Assembly: GCF_001625215.2 (NCBI RefSeq)
Contig: NC_030389.2
Coordinates: forward strand, 4,004,930-4,068,929
Origin: Daucus carota subsp. sativus
Taxonomy: Eukaryota > Streptophyta > Magnoliopsida > Apiales > Apiaceae
Reading direction: 5' to 3'
DNA length: 64,000 nt
The translations under genes were made by a program, and so were the position numbers. The notes below the pieces were generated by a model. It saw only the letters and a list, made by a program, of their open reading frames with translations. It ran no database searches and was not told the DNA's origin. Positions 1 to 11,200 of this stretch are shown here, piece by piece (position 1 is the first letter of the stretch; each line of letters opens with the position of its first letter).

Positions 1-1619
1 CCACAAAAATAAGAGAAACCGGATCCCTCTAAACCGTATAGCCATCCATTTGATCGGAGAAGACAAAAATCCGGATACTCCGATGGTTTTGATCTAAAGA
101 TTTTTATTGAAAAATGAAAAGAAAACAAGAGATTGGGGCTTTCCACCGGAGAAAACTAATGGTAGCCCCGGAGAATGGAGATTATAGTGGAGAAAGAAGC
201 AAGGGAGGCGGCTCCGGAGAGAATTTTAGGTTTAGGTTTGAAACGTGAAAGTTTTTAATGAATTGTTTTTTATTTATGGATTTTAATGAATTGTATGTGA
301 TTTTGATTTTGTGCGGATTCTTGATAAAAGGTGGTAGAGTTGATATGGATTCTTTAGAATTTAAGAACAATGCTACAATATCTCATGGATTTTGATGAGA
401 TTTCAAAAAACTTAAAATATCGAGAAATGTCACAAAATCTATCATTTTATGAAATTCAAAACAATCCATCAGCATTTGAATACCATCAGATTTTATTGTA
501 TTTTAAACAATCCCAATTGAATATCATTTGATTTTAAAGCATAATTTAAGATCTTGAATATCACCGTATTTTGTAGTATAATTTAAAATCTCAGTGGAAT
601 ATTTCTAAATTTTAATGGATTTGTACTAGATTATCATTATGATGGGGGTTGTGCAAGTAAGTCTTTTTGGCCTGTGTTGTCTAACTTTGTAAGTGTTCAT
701 GGTTTTAAGAAGTGATTTTGGTTAGAGAATTTAGATGCAGATTGTTTATTCCATGTGCAGAGAAGCCATCTATATATATATTATTGTCCATATGCAGATT
801 CTGGTTAGGGAATTTAGATGCAGGTTGTTTAACCTCATATTTGTTTTTGTAAATCACCAGTTGGAATGGAGTTATTTAGCTAAAGTAGGGAAATCACAAT
901 TGTAAGTTTAGGCAACATAAAAGACATTCTCTTTTTATGTTGGTACTTGAGAATTACGTGAAAAAAGTCAAAGTGACATGTATTTTGGGACGAAGGGAGT
1001 AGTACATTTGAATTGGCCACAGACCTTGTCCTTATTGTTCACAGAAATCCTCTTTCAAAACTAACTTCTTCTGGTTATATATGGTTTTCCTCTCTACTCC
1101 AGGAAGCCAAAATTTAGGGATTCTTGGGGTATCATTAGTGCATTCTCCTAGATAATAAATTATATGCATTTAGAGACTGTCAAGAAATGAGATGGATCAG
1201 TAACTTTATGGCCAATTTTATTCAATAATTTGATGGCTTGATCCAGAAACCTGCTCCATAACCAGCTATTCAACCTCGCCATCTATACCATCTTGATCTT
1301 GATAATTTAACTATATATATGATTCATGCAGCCATAGTATAAAATTCATCTGCTACTCCCATTGTTCAAAACAGATTGCAGATACTACTTGGCTATCACT
1401 AGTTTGCATCAGAGTTTTTAGCATCTTATCTCTACAAACTATAATTTCAGTGATAGCCAAAAAAAGGAAAAGATGAAATCACGTATAAAATAGCAAAATT
1501 TACGTAAAAGAAAACGTGAAAAAGATCAAACAAGATTAGTAATGATAAAAATTGCATGTAAGAATTGAAAGACTCCAAACATAGAAATTCATCAAGTATA
1601 AAAGCACAACAGGCAGCCT
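1..1619. other. Intergenic region, no gene supported
   Basis: No convincing coding sequence. The first 250 bases hold purine-rich, CCGGAG-containing sequence that could be the 5' leader of a gene lying to the left on the minus strand, but no ORF supports this. Positions about 360-620 are AT-rich with repeated short words resembling decayed MITE sequence. Near 985-1000 the string GGGACGAAGGGAGTA is the right end of a Stowaway-type MITE; no matching left end is visible, so it is truncated. Confidence 0.6.
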
Positions 1620-3167
1620 CTACATTTTAGCCCTCGGCGAAATGTGAGCAAGTAGGGGATTTTTCATGACAACAGTGAACTCTGCTTTCTCTGATAGATC
1701 AACAGGAACACCATCAGGAGCCTTCCATTCGAAATGCCAAATCAGATTAGCCACAAAGTACTCGAGATGAAGCAATGCCAAGTTCAGGCCAGGGCATATC
1801 CTTCTCCCAGCACCGAAAGGCATCATCTTGATCCCCCTGCTCCCTGTTATATCGAAAGCATCTAAATCTCCCTTTTTATTCAAGAACCTCTCCGGTTTGA
1901 ATTCCAAAGGATCATCCCACACCTTTGGATCCCTCCCCATCTCAGCCACCATATAATTAATCCTCGCATCTGTAGGCACCACATAGCCGTCCAGCTTAAC
2001 TTCCTCCGTCACAGAATGTGTCAACACGAAATGTGCAGGCGGATGAGCTCTCAAACTCTCCAACACAACGGCCTTCAAATACGGCATCTGCTGCAAATCC
2101 TCTTCCTCCACCACCACCATTTTCCCTTCTCCCCCCAACCCCGGACAATTCCCCTTGACACCCACAATCTCATCATAAACCTTCCCCTGAATCTCCGGAT
2201 ACTTGACCAAATTAGCCATAATCCATTGCAAAGCCGTGGTCGTCGTATCCGTCCCCGCATTCAAAAACTCACCACACAAACCTACAATCTCCCCAAAACT
2301 CAACTTCCTATCCCCTTCCTCCGGAAGCTTCAACTTCAACAACGTATCCACATACGACACAACCCCCTCGTCCTGATCAAATCCCGACTGGAGCTTCTCC
2401 AGTCGGGACTTGATCAACGGAATCAACACACCCTCTTGATTCCGTCTAAGCTGTTTCAATTCCAACCATCTCCGATAAAACAAAACCTTCCCCAACACGG
2501 GCCAGATATCGAGCACCCTAAACCTCCCTAAACTCAACAAAAGCCCTCTCTGCACCCTCTCAATCTCCTTAATCTCCTTCTCCTCCAACTTATCCCCAAA
2601 ACACATCAACACAAGCAACCCGAACATCGCGAACTGAAACTCACCCACAACCTTAACACCCCCTTTGTCGGAACTTTTATCAAACCGCCGCACCAGCAAA
2701 TTCAACACCCAATCTCGGGCATGAGAAAACGCCTTGACCCTCGAAGGATGCAAAATCTCAGAACTCAAATTCCTCCGAAACAAGCGCCACGTGGCGCCAT
2801 ACCCAGCAGAAGTAATGGTATGCTGATCAGAGCTTAGAAACTTAGTAATCGGCGGCGCTTTAGGGCGGTCGGAGAAAACGGCGCCGTTTTCAACGAGAGA
2901 AGTGTGGGCCAGGGAATGAGAGTTGATGAAAATGGCGGTGCGGGACCCAATTGTGAGACGGATGATGGGGCCGTACTTGAGTTTGAGTTGGGCTAGGATT
3001 TGTTCGATGTCGGAGAGAGAGTGTCTGAGCCAGAGGAGGTTACCGAGGATAGGGTAAGAAGTGGGGCCCGGAGGGAGGTGGGGCCCAGAAGCAGTGAGGA
3101 GAGAGAGGAGGGGTTTGAGGAGGAGAGCGAGAGAGAGTGTGATGGCGATGATGAACCAAGCTTCCAT
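1620..3167 (-). CDS. Cytochrome P450, CYP89A-like
   Basis: Intronless 515-residue P450, a normal length for plant A-type enzymes. An N-terminal membrane anchor (residues about 3-25) is followed by the proline hinge LPPGPTSYPILGN. Later come the I-helix AGTDTTTT near residue 303 (oxygen activation), the K-helix ESLR near 370, FKPERF, and the haem loop FGAGRRICPG with the ligand Cys at about 458. The overall sequence, with the ITSAGYGATWRLFRRNLSSEILHP region, is that of the CYP89A group, which is usually intronless. In Arabidopsis CYP89A9 oxidises chlorophyll catabolites during senescence; the substrate here cannot be read from sequence. It should act on the ER membrane with NADPH-P450 reductase. 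The ATG lies about 70 bases downstream of a TATA box. Confidence 0.93.
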   Translation of the reverse strand: MEAWFIIAITLSLALLLKPLLSLLTASGPHLPPGPTSYPILGNLLWLRHSLSDIEQILAQLKLKYGPIIRLTIGSRTAIFINSHSLAHTSLVENGAVFSDRPKAPPITKFLSSDQHTITSAGYGATWRLFRRNLSSEILHPSRVKAFSHARDWVLNLLVRRFDKSSDKGGVKVVGEFQFAMFGLLVLMCFGDKLEEKEIKEIERVQRGLLLSLGRFRVLDIWPVLGKVLFYRRWLELKQLRRNQEGVLIPLIKSRLEKLQSGFDQDEGVVSYVDTLLKLKLPEEGDRKLSFGEIVGLCGEFLNAGTDTTTTALQWIMANLVKYPEIQGKVYDEIVGVKGNCPGLGGEGKMVVVEEEDLQQMPYLKAVVLESLRAHPPAHFVLTHSVTEEVKLDGYVVPTDARINYMVAEMGRDPKVWDDPLEFKPERFLNKKGDLDAFDITGSRGIKMMPFGAGRRICPGLNLALLHLEYFVANLIWHFEWKAPDGVPVDLSEKAEFTVVMKNPLLAHISPRAKM

Positions 3168-4076
3168 GGTGATTTGGATTTAAGATAGATATTTTTCTCT
3201 AATGAATTTTTATTATATGTCGAAATAAACTCTGTGTTTATATATACACTTTTTGATCTTTGACCTAATAATTCAAAGGTCAACATCATTCTAGAATTTT
3301 AAATACAAAGATGGCCATATAAAATAGTTTTGTGAAGAACAATATGCAGATTGCGCCATATAAACACGTGTTTATTACAATAAAAATTTACAGATACGAA
3401 AAGATAATTTACGATCCGACAAAATCCTAGTATATTAATTAATTACAATTCCAATTTAACGATTCACTACGATTATAACTAAATGCCCATACGGAAGTCG
3501 TCATTGCGTTCGTGTGATATCTTTTTCGCAAAACAAAATGTAGGATGACACGTGCATGACTCGTGAAAATTAACAAATTCATTGATTCAGGGAGGAAAGA
3601 GCTTTTACGTAACCTTATTTCATCCCCAGCATCCTCTTGACTTTCTTCGCCTCCAAGGCTTGGGAGGAAGAGTTCATTTTTGTTTTCTTTATGCTAACTA
3701 TTCTGGAACAATATACTTCTCGTTTGGTAATGAATAATATTGATATTGAGGGATTTATATGTAAGTTGACAAGAATACCCACAAATCAAGCAAGCACATA
3801 CTTATTTTTATGTCTTGAAATCAACCACTAAAAAACGGCAAGATGGAGATAACTAATTTTAAACGATGTTGGGGAGGGGAACATTCATAAGATATAGACA
3901 GGGCACCAAAAGTTTCAGTTACTAGTGTAAACTAGCAGTTGAGTTTTATCTGTCATAGATGTATGGCTGAGTCGAGAAACAGAAAAAACGTAAACAAAAT
4001 GAGAATAGGACTAGAGAAGATACGGTTCTAAATTAATCGCTCTGGATGACTCCGATGGCCTGAATATGTTTCTAGA
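3168..4076. other. Intergenic region between P450 and CSN8
   Basis: Contains the P450 promoter at its left edge and the presumed 3' UTR of CSN8 at its right. The small open frame at 3637-3831 has no recognisable protein character. Nothing else supported. Confidence 0.6.
3237..3284 (-). promoter_or_regulatory. TATA box and inverted W-box pair of the P450 gene
   Basis: On the minus strand a TATATATAAA-type box lies at about 3238-3247, 70 bases before the P450 start codon. Just upstream, TTGACC at 3260-3265 and its inverse GGTCAA at 3278-3283 form a palindromic W-box pair, the core bound by WRKY factors. The TATA position is convincing; WRKY control is inference. Confidence 0.5.
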
Positions 4077-6724
4077 TTAATGCTCAAGATGGAAGACGTA
4101 TTCTGTAAGGCGCTGCAATTTGCTGGGATCTAGTTTCTGTTCGGTTACGATTGCCTGTTTCTTCACAGTAAACATTGTAGAAGCAGGGTCAACGCTCCAG
4201 CCCTGTTGCAACACATCTGCATATACAGTTACAAAAACCAGTTACAACTCAGTAATACAAACCGACTTGAGCAAGGTAGGTACTCCAAACAAATAATAGT
4301 AAAACTTAACACTAGCAGAGAAAGAAAGCAAAAAATAAAACCACTCCCTTTCCAAAGAGGGGCAAACTCTTTGAATATCTTAAAACAATCAGTTTTTTAG
4401 CTTCAGATGTGTTGCTTGCATAATATTTTTTGAAAAATAACCAACAGAGCAACAGTTATCAACACGAATCTCCTTACAAACAAATACAGTGCCCCAAAAT
4501 AACCGCAACATACATCAAATAGTTATTTGATATATTTTGTATAGTATATATTACTGCAGTGATTAGTACCTTCAAAGATCGTAAAGACCAGCCTATATAA
4601 CCCCACAGATGAATTAGAACCTTTCTGTATTGCTATTTTACAAATATCAAGGATGACAATGCTTACATTTAGTGGCATCCTCCTCATTCATTCCAAGGAA
4701 GAGTGCCGTCTCTTGAATGCTTATGGTTGAATAAGCAGAACGCAGGAGTTGAAACATCCTTTTGGTGTAAACTTCTGCACAGAAGAAGAGGATGTTATTA
4801 TGTCATAGAAGATAAGATTAGCACTGCAATAAACAAAATGCATGCATCACAATATTACTACAACTAAAACCAACAATATTAGATTTATTATTTGAACTCG
4901 GTGCCCATTATAAATGTATATAAATAAATATTGTTTATACTGTCAGAAGTAAATGCATTTTCTTGTCAGCTTTTGCAGCAATGAGCTCTTGTTTCTTTTT
5001 CCACCAGAGGAGTTAAAAAGTTTAAGGACTTAATTACACAATCTAAATGGCATGCATACTATCTCTGGTACCGACGCCTTAAAGACCGTATGCGCTATAT
5101 ACAACCTTACAACGTTCAGTTTAACCAAAACCCATAAACCAATGAACATCTCAAACTTTGCCCTCTCAAACAAACCCAACTTGTTGACATTAGAATCAGA
5201 AAACACAGACCTGATAAGAACTGCTAAACAAAAAATATTCTTTAAACAGTCTTGGCATCCAGAAGCGTAGCCAATTTATATGTGCATATTATAAGTACTA
5301 CTGTATAATATTAAACAATTCTTTTTTGCATATGACTTGCATATTAATAAATTACTGACCAGTGACTGAACTTTTTCAGCTACACCCCTGGTTGCATTTA
5401 ATCAGCTTTAATAAGTATAATAATCTTCAAACAGGTTCAGATACTCTACTAATTAAACTTCTGCTAGCAAATTAGTGCCATGAAACTTCTGCGTCACCTT
5501 TTGGCTCACTAGTTGCACATCATAAGTACTCTATTTTGGCAACATTCTGATTATTTGACACCGTATTATACCAAAATAGTAAAACATATTATGTGATCAA
5601 TTCTCCTAAAACCTTGATGCGTTGGGAGTTGGGACTTAAGATGAGGGCTTACCAGGATCATATTATATTCTAACATTCCCCCACTTGAAAGCCCATTTTC
5701 TGATACCATGTTAAGTGACCAATTCTTCTAAAAGCTCGGGGTGCTGAGATGAGGGCTTTTTCAGGATCATATTATATTCTAGTAAAACCCCATCTAATTT
5801 TCATATACTAATCATGTTTATCTCTAGAACTGTAATACACTTAGGATCTTTAAATTACTTTGCCATAATTTCAAAGTAATAAAACCCAATATCTCTGTAA
5901 TTAAAAGACTTGATAAAAATAATGAAAACAAGTTAATCAATCACCTCCACAGACAGCATAACAAATCAAAGTATGACATGCAGTTACCAGTAATACAACA
6001 GTGCAATATTAACTTGCCTGAGAAAGAATCAACAAGAGATTGTGCTTCAGGACTCCCATTAAACTCCCGAATAGCCTCGTAAACACCAGCATAATCCCTA
6101 GTCCACAATCGCTGACCAATTTTCCATGCAGCAGTCACTTCAGGCCTATTCTCTTTAACCACTCTAGGGACATTCTTCCACACAAATCTAGCACTATTAC
6201 TGCAACACAAACATCACAAAGACCTTAAGAAAACAAATCAAAAGATTCAAAACCAATAAACCAGTAAACACAGTGGAAAAAATACACGTAACCAAATATC
6301 TATAATTACATACACATTACAAAGACCACTTAAAATCACAAATCAGTATCAATAAGACTCATCAAAACCATTAAAACCAAATCTAACCAAAAAAAACACA
6401 TCATCAAATATTCACAAATTAAATTTCGAAAGTCGCAATCTTAACTTACATACAAATTACAACATTAACTAAACCTCTAAAAAATCAATCAAAACATACA
6501 CATCGGCAAAATTTTCATAACTTATACTCTAAAGCGCGTGCACAAACACATTGGGAACACTACTTAAAAACACTAATCAGCACCAAGTAAACCTCCATAA
6601 GAACCTAAATTATAAAATCTAATAAAAACATCAACTAATCACAATTTTCACTTTAGTAAACACACACACACATTACAAGCACCAATTTAAAACACTAGAG
6701 GACATCAATTATACCCTAACCCCC

Positions 6725-6755
<31 letters not shown>

Positions 6756-7273
6756 AAATTAACTACAAACAAAATTAACAAACATATCATCACATTATTA
6801 TAATGTACATCTTATTACACCCATACATTACAAACACCACTTTAAAAACACTAAAATTATCAATTAAACCTCGAAAAACCCCGAAAGAATAACTAAAAAA
6901 CAAAACAACAAACACATCATCGCACAATTACAACCTTCATCTTAATCCACACACACACACATTACAAAACACCAGTTAAAAACACCAATTAAGCCTCTCA
7001 AAGACCCTAAAAATAATCCAAAATCCAAAATCACATACATATCGTCCACGTAGATATGACCGAGGAGATGAATTGCGTAGGGCCAGTCTTCGTTGTTCAC
7101 AACACCTTCAGTAGAGCCCTAAATAGCACGAAAATCACGAATTAGGGTTTTTATACATACAGATTCTGTGTGTATAGGTAAGTAAGCACCTGAAGCATGA
7201 GATCGTCGCACATTTCGGCGATCTTTTCGTAAGATTTGGAGGATATAGCTTCCGTTAACGCCGTGTAATCCAT
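4077..7273 (-). CDS. CSN8: COP9 signalosome complex subunit 8 (five exons)
   Basis: Exons on the minus strand: 7273-7190, 7118-7039, 6199-6018, 4774-4667, 4216-4077. They join in phase to 594 bases and 197 aa, the same length as Arabidopsis CSN8 as I recall it. Diagnostic stretches are NEDWPYAIHLLGHIYVDD, ARFVWKNVP, LWTRDYAGVYEAIREF, VYTKRMFQLLRSAYSTI, ALFLGMNEEDAT and the end LQRLTEYVFHLEH. It is the small PCI-type subunit of the nuclear CSN complex that removes NEDD8 from cullins and controls light and auxin signalling. Intron 3 begins CAG/GCAAGT, a GC-AG intron; no GT there keeps the frame with the conserved next exon. That intron carries a mini-LTR element and intron 2 a C26-A13 tract. 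Start chosen because MDYTALTEAISSKSYEKIA aligns with the family N-terminus. Confidence 0.95.
5587..5784 (-). mobile_element. Mini LTR retroelement (SMART/TRIM-like) in CSN8 intron 3
   Basis: Two direct repeats of 89 bp (5587-5675) and 76 bp (5709-5784) share AGGATCATATTATATTCTA and an ATTCT(T/C)CTAAAA block. Between them lie only 33 bases. Read on the minus strand these contain TGGTATCAGA, the primer-binding site for initiator tRNA-Met, immediately after the upstream repeat, and the purine tract GTGGGGGAA immediately before the downstream repeat. Flanks AAACA and AAACC are a near-perfect 5-bp target duplication. No coding capacity, so it would move only with help from an autonomous element. 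The LTR copies have diverged, so it is old. Confidence 0.72.
6720..6758. repeat. C26-A13 homopolymer tract in CSN8 intron 2
   Basis: A run of about 26 C followed by 13 A. Length is prone to sequencing and assembly error. It may be a slippage-expanded site or a boundary of an insertion; no flanking repeats settle this. Confidence 0.9.
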
Positions 7274-8247
7274 TCTTCTTGCTCAAATATTCTGTGTATA
7301 TTGTTGCACTTCACTGTAACACTTCATAAGAGAGATGTAAGATGAAATTGGGCCGGGTTGATCGGGTCGGGTCGGGTCGCATTGGTTTATTTATCAAAGC
7401 TAAGTTTTGTTTTGAATAAATAGTTTTAAAGATATTTAAATTAAATATCTGTGTTGTTCATGTATAATTTTCTTTTCCTTTTGGTGTATATACAATTATA
7501 GAATAGGATTTTGCTGCAAAAAAACAAAAGTATATTGAATATGATTTTTGTTCGATAATGAAATTTGGAGTTTAACTTGTGTTTTTGAAGTTTGAAGAGA
7601 AGATGCGAACCCAAAATATGAAAGATACTTATGATAATTATTTTTCTTAAATATAAATTATAAATTTATATTCACAAAAGAAATTGAACAATATTAAGCC
7701 AAAAGCATATTTTTTTATATTAAAATAAGTGTAATAATTGAGATGAAATATAAAAAGGGACAGAACAATTCTGTATATCTCTTGTAATTATGTTGATCCT
7801 TTTTTTTTTTATGATAAAGTTCTCTGGCTAGTGCCTCTTCTATTTCATTTAAGGTACATAACTTTTTATATTTGAAACCGACTAATGCATGTTCAAACCT
7901 TATAATAATACAGTAGGAATTGGTAGTATAAATTAAGCCTAACTTCTTTTTCTACAAGATATCAAGCCTTACTTGAAAGTCCTTATGTGTTAATCACATA
8001 GTGATTAGTGAGTCCTGAGTAATATATAATCAAAACTTCATTACTGGATTTAATTATATAAATTAAGATATTAGAGTAACATACCATTAGAGAATGATAT
8101 ATAGCTCACATATATGAATATAAATAAACCCCGCAAATGCAAAATCATAAACCCATTGTTGGACTCCTAATAATATTAATGTAAAAAAACAAGCAACTTT
8201 AACAGAGGGTAAAGATTCATAATAAAACCACATCAAAAATAAAAACC
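7274..8247. other. Intergenic region: CSN8 promoter side and pinin 3' side
   Basis: The first 100 bases upstream of CSN8 contain a GGGTCGGGTCGGGTC tract on the plus strand and probably the 5' leader and core promoter. The rest is AT-rich with no gene, and 8170-8247 is likely pinin 3' UTR. Confidence 0.55.
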
Positions 8248-11200
8248 TTAAGCCACTTCCTCCTTTTTTTCTGCAGCCGGACTGCCATTATCAGTGTCGG
8301 CCTTAATAGCTTGTTCGCCTCTCCCATTGTTTTCATCAACGTCTAGCACATCATCCATCATGTCATCCTCTCCGGCGTTGATATCTTCGACATCATCATC
8401 TTCATTGTTGCTTCCCCCAGAAATTTTTCTTCTCTTGGGTCCATGCTCAAGCCTGTGGGTCTCCAACTCTTGGTCCATAGTTTCTTGCAAATTCAATGCA
8501 TCATTGTTTCCCTTCCGGGTGTTTCTTGCATTTTGCCACCTCTCCAGCTCCTTCTCAACATTGGCAACAGATCGCTCAGCAAGCTGTTTCTGATATTGGG
8601 ATAACTCCTCCCTCCTAGCAGCCTTCCATTCTTGAAATATCTGGATAAAGGGATTGGAAGAAAAGAAAATTGAACACTCCAGTTGTATAGGGGCTATATA
8701 CAATGAAGCATATTTATGTTTCACATTGATGCTAAGAAGGCAATCATTGCAAAATGGAACCTGAACCAAAGTTTCGGCAAGCAACATCGTGAAAATTATT
8801 TAGTAAAACATAAAAATGGCAACAAACGTTGTGCAAGACGTATACGACCAGACAATCTAATAATCAATTTTGGAACACTACCACGTGCAGGGTGATAGTA
8901 AAGTTTCTGCCAGACTGGCTGCTAGTATAAAATTGGATGCAAATGCAATGAGTCCAGGTTTTGGCCAACATTCTTTTTTATTGAGACACATGTCTCAACA
9001 GATGCAAGGCATTGCCTTGAAGGCAACACAGAGGCCAAAATTGGCATATGATGCATAACTGTTGACCTGTAAAACATGATTTTTTTAAGATCAGGAATCA
9101 ACACTAATGCAAGCCATCCATATGTCTTAATAAATGCAACTACAACAACAAAGAGGCAAACATCATATGATGCATAATCGTTGACCCCTAAACACGAACA
9201 AGTTACTACAATGCCATTTCTGGCACTGTAACAGATTATGAGAAAATATAACTGTTTTTAATTTGAGGGTGTGCAAACTTTATGCACATTCTGAAACAAT
9301 ACTTCGAAGGTTGTCGTGGCAACTGCTTTGCATTGATTAATGTTTGTCTACAAATGCACTACAGACAGGGAACAAAACTTAGCAAAAAAGGCCCAAAGCG
9401 CTAAAATTAAAGACATAGTCATGGAAATCGATAAGACAAGCTAGACAACATGTTCCCTGTTAAGAGCAACAGCAGTAGCAGATACAGTATGCAGAAGTAG
9501 TTACAGTAATGTTGGAGTCTATATGAGTATTAGTAAGAGAACTTTAGTCATTTACCATCTTGGGAGTTGGTTACAATGTTAGGGTCTATAAATACTTGTT
9601 TACATCTGTAGTTCTGTACTTCCAGTTCACGGATTGAAATATGAATATGGAAAATTTTCTACCACTCCCTCTTTCTAGTTCTCTAAATTTCTTTCTACAT
9701 TGCTATCTTCTCCTGCAATTTTCTATCTCAACTTTGTCTATTCTCTACATTTCTGTTCTTATCTCTCTATTTCTGCCTCTGCTCTCCTAGATCTCTCTGT
9801 TATTGTGTTGTTCTATCCTAGCTCTGCTTCAATTAACTGAAAAGTGCAAAAACATATATAGAACTCACTCAAGTATCATCAAACCCTTAGAGCATCTCCA
9901 ATAGTCTCTTATCTCACTCCTAAATATAATATAAAATATTGACTCTTATTGACTTGATGTGGGTTCAACTCCAACAACACTTCTTATATTCACTCCTTAT
10001 TTTGTGTTATATTATTAAAAGTAAGTCATGTGCATAAAAGTACAAAAGAAAGTAGATGGAGAGAAAATGTTTGCTTACAAATTTATTATTAAATATTGGT
10101 CAAGAGTGACTAGTAGCTCTTAAAATTGAGGAGAGAGAAGAGGAATTTAGGGAATTTAAGAGTCACTAGGAGCCTATTGGAGCAAGCAAAATTACAATCC
10201 TCTTCCAATTTTAATTTAAGAGCCACTATAAAGATGCTATTGGAGATGCTCTTACATTCCCACTATTGGCACCTTCTATTTTTTGCTTTCACATCTTATC
10301 TTATTTGACTTCTTGTTGCTTTATACTTTGAAACATGTAATTAATCTGAAAGAGCATCATATATTAATTGCATCTCTTTTATGGAATTTATGTGTTATGA
10401 TCTCATTGAAAGTGAGAGTGAATATCCTCACACTCTTCTATTCTATTACTGCGCATATGCTATTTATATCGTCTTTACTTGCATATGACATACTTAGGTA
10501 CACATAAGTAATTCGGAGATGATACTTGTTAAATTCATTTTAAAGGATAAATAGAGTCTTCCACTTTCAGTCCTGTACAAGTTTACATCGTATCTACTCT
10601 CAATTGACATTATGAGTTTGAATTTTATATAAGGAATTTATGTGGAAGTGCATAAGCTATCTATGGTCTCATGTTTTATTATTTAACAATCAAAACTGAT
10701 TAATGGTGCTTACCAATTTTAAGCAAACACAAAGATGGTGCTAAAATTCTCTACCAACAAAACTTTAAGCAACACAAAGATACCTTTTCCTTCCGCTGTT
10801 CCACCGAAGTTACATCTTCATCCAATGGTTTGGCAAACGAGTAATGAATAGGAGGCTCTGCCTTGGTCCTGAAAGCATACAGACCAAATAAAGACGACAG
10901 GGTGTCAACCAACACAATATACAAAACTACTGGTCAGTAATAGAGGATAAACACATTGGAACACAAGATATTGAATCATTTAGTTTCTTCACACTCTGCA
11001 CATGGACGAAACTTATCTTTGGCTCAATAAAATTGTGAAATGGATACTTTTGGACCAAAATTAAAAATAACCTGAGATGAAAAAAGAAATGAGTGCATAA
11101 GCAATAAGTAGATGGGCAAAACAATGCCATAAAGTGCAGAAAAGCTGGAAGATACCAAAACTTCATTGGGCATACTGATAATTTCAATTAAATACCTTAA

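Noticed and set aside
2016-2531. 171-codon plus-strand frame inside the P450 gene
   Set aside because: Antisense shadow of the conserved P450 coding sequence.
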